From Comamonas sp. lk (GTDB taxonomy: Bacteria > Pseudomonadota > Gammaproteobacteria > Burkholderiales > Burkholderiaceae_C): DNA of 7,616 nucleotides. Below, piece after piece: positions 6,387 through 7,616 of the stretch. Below the pieces are notes generated by a model. The model did not search any database and had not been told where the DNA came from. It saw only the letters and a program-made list of their open reading frames with translations. The position numbers and the translations under genes are program-made. The stretch's first letter is position 1. Every line of letters begins with the position of its first letter. The stretch is taken from NCBI GenBank assembly GCA_945898105.1, contig CAMDHL010000096.1:1-7616 (forward strand), given 5' to 3'.

Positions 6387-7333
6387 TGCAAACCCGCCTG
6401 TGTTTCGGCCAAAGTAGCCGGATCAAATACCGCAAAAGCATTCAAGGACGCATCGATGCGCTTCACCATGCCGCTCAAAACCTTGCCGGGTCCACATTCC
6501 ACAATCTGCTCCAGTCCACGGGCTTTCAAGGCTTGCACGGTTTGCACCCAGTGCACCGGCCCGAAGGCCTGTCGGTACAAAGCATCGCGGATGCGATCAG
6601 GCTCTGTTTCGACCGCCACGTCAATGTTGTTGATGAGTGGAATCAGGGGGCTGGCAATTGCAATTTGGCCCAGGCGCTCGCGCAGTATCCGTGCCGCCGG
6701 CTGCATCAACGCGCAATGGAAAGGCGCGGACACCGGTAGCAACAAAGCACGCTTTGCGCCTTGGGTCTTGAGCACTTCGCAGGCACGTTCGACAGCCGCT
6801 TTGCTGCCGGAAATGACGGTCTGGGCGTTGTCATTGAAATTAGCGGCCTCCACTACTTCACCGCTTTCAGGCGAAAACTCTGCGGCCACCTCGGCACATA
6901 AAGCGGCCACCCGCGCCGGGTCCATCCCCAAAATGGCGGCCATCGCACCTTTACCAACGGGCACGGCTTGCTGCATGGCCTGGCCGCGCAAGCGCACCAA
7001 TGGCACTGCATCGGCCAGCGTCAAGGCGCCCGCTGCCACCAAGGCGGCGTATTCACCCAGGGAGTGTCCGGCCACGGCCTGCGGCGCGATACCAACTTCG
7101 GCCATCCAAACACGGTAGGCGGCGACACCCGCCACCAGCATCACCGGCTGGGTATTGGTCGTCAGGGCCAGCGCCTCTTTGCTGCCATCGCGGATTAGAG
7201 CGCCGATGTCTTCGTTCAAAGCCTGCGAGGCCTCGTCCAGCACGGCGCGTACCGCTGGATGGTCACCCCAGGCGTCCAGCATGCCCGCGGACTGGGACCC
7301 TTGGCCGGGAAAAACAAATGCAAATGGTTTCAT
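6383..7333 (-). CDS. fabD: Malonyl-CoA:ACP transacylase (FabD)
   Basis: Transfers malonyl from coenzyme A to AcpP, supplying the extender unit for FabH and FabF. It has 316 residues, close to the family norm. The start MKPFAFVFPGQGSQ carries the oxyanion-hole glutamine motif; Ser91 in GHSLGEYAA is the nucleophile, Arg116 (RLRGQ) binds the malonyl carboxylate and His206 (SAPFH) is the catalytic base. ECGPGKVLSGM lies near the C-terminus. The start is fixed by the conserved N-terminus, although no clear Shine-Dalgarno sequence precedes it. It follows fabH by 63 bases and overlaps fabG by four bases. Confidence 0.97.
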   Translation of the reverse strand: MKPFAFVFPGQGSQSAGMLDAWGDHPAVRAVLDEASQALNEDIGALIRDGSKEALALTTNTQPVMLVAGVAAYRVWMAEVGIAPQAVAGHSLGEYAALVAAGALTLADAVPLVRLRGQAMQQAVPVGKGAMAAILGMDPARVAALCAEVAAEFSPESGEVVEAANFNDNAQTVISGSKAAVERACEVLKTQGAKRALLLPVSAPFHCALMQPAARILRERLGQIAIASPLIPLINNIDVAVETEPDRIRDALYRQAFGPVHWVQTVQALKARGLEQIVECGPGKVLSGMVKRIDASLNAFAVFDPATLAETQAGLQ

Positions 7334-7379
7334 CGGTTCAATTGCGTAATAAATGGAAGCTTAAAACAGGGTTTGACGA

Positions 7380-7389
7380 GCGCATGCGC
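7380..7389. repeat. Ten-base palindrome in the fabH-fabD spacer
   Basis: GCGCATGCGC is perfectly self-complementary and lies seven bases after the fabH stop codon on the mRNA. A binding site for a dimeric regulator is possible, but in GC-rich DNA such short palindromes also arise by chance. Confidence 0.2.
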
Positions 7390-7396
7390 AACAGGA

Positions 7397-7616
7397 TCAC
7401 AAAGTGAGCAAGACCGCGCCCCAGGTAAAGCCCCCACCTACGCCCTCCAGCAAGACTGTCTGTCCTTGTTGGATGCGGCCGGTGCGCACGCCAGCGTCCA
7501 ACGCCAGCGGAATTGAGGCCGCCGAGGTGTTGCCATGCTGATCTACGGTCACCATGACTTTTTCCATGGGCAGCTTGAGCTTTTTAGCGGTACTTTGAAT
7601 GATGCGGATATTGGCT
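7397..7616 (-). CDS. fabH: 3-oxoacyl-[acyl-carrier-protein] synthase III (FabH), last 72 residues, cut by window edge
   Basis: KAS III, which condenses acetyl-CoA with malonyl-ACP to start fatty acid chains. Only the C-terminus is visible. It begins at ANIRII, the end of the conserved HQAN motif whose catalytic histidine lies just outside. The catalytic asparagine sits in HGNTSAAS at visible residues 27-34, and the typical [10 protein letters not shown] ending precedes the TGA at 7397-7399. The segment aligns by eye almost without gaps to the E. coli FabH C-terminus. It lies directly upstream of fabD, the usual order. Confidence 0.95.
   Translation of the reverse strand, partial: ANIRIIQSTAKKLKLPMEKVMVTVDQHGNTSAASIPLALDAGVRTGRIQQGQTVLLEGVGGGFTWGAVLLTL

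Noticed and set aside
6360..7118. Plus-strand 252-codon frame opposite fabD
   Set aside because: It is antisense to an intact fabD with all catalytic residues and is rich in Ala/Ser/Thr, as expected for a shadow frame.

Overview
The window is an ordinary chromosomal segment of a betaproteobacterium, most likely of the order Burkholderiales. The evidence is the gene order fabH-fabD-fabG-acpP-fabF, then a Do-type periplasmic protease and lepA, together with moderately high GC in the genes and protein sequences typical of the group. All confidently called genes lie on the minus strand, so transcription runs from right to left. I see no mobile element, CRISPR array, tRNA or rRNA.

Layout in the direction of transcription: the last 72 codons of fabH (7397-7616, cut by the window edge); fabD (6383-7333); fabG (5640-6386, overlapping fabD by ATGA); acpP (5293-5532) behind a likely promoter of its own; a 142-base spacer full of hairpins; fabF (3906-5150); a small two-helix membrane protein resembling YgfX/CptA (3411-3869, TTG start); a DegP/MucD-type serine protease with signal peptide and two PDZ domains (1794-3266); a 462-base non-coding region (1332-1793); and the first 443 codons of lepA/EF4 (1-1331, cut by the left edge).

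The fab genes supply the type II fatty acid synthesis cycle: FabD loads malonyl onto the carrier AcpP, FabH starts chains, FabF elongates them and FabG reduces the 3-keto intermediate. The protease maintains periplasmic protein quality, and LepA is a ribosome-associated GTPase. In many betaproteobacteria rpoE-rseA-rseB lies between fabF and the protease gene. Here that stress-response module is absent and only the YgfX-like gene is present.

The least ordinary part is the gap between the protease gene and lepA. It holds three perfect TTATNCACA DnaA boxes within 45 bases, a near-palindrome beside them, an AT-rich stretch with an exact 11-base inverted repeat and near-IHF sites, a weak terminator after the protease gene, and a strong intrinsic terminator only 43 bases before the lepA start. 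This looks like a DnaA-binding locus (titration, reactivation or regulation, less likely an origin) combined with a possible attenuator or small RNA in front of lepA.
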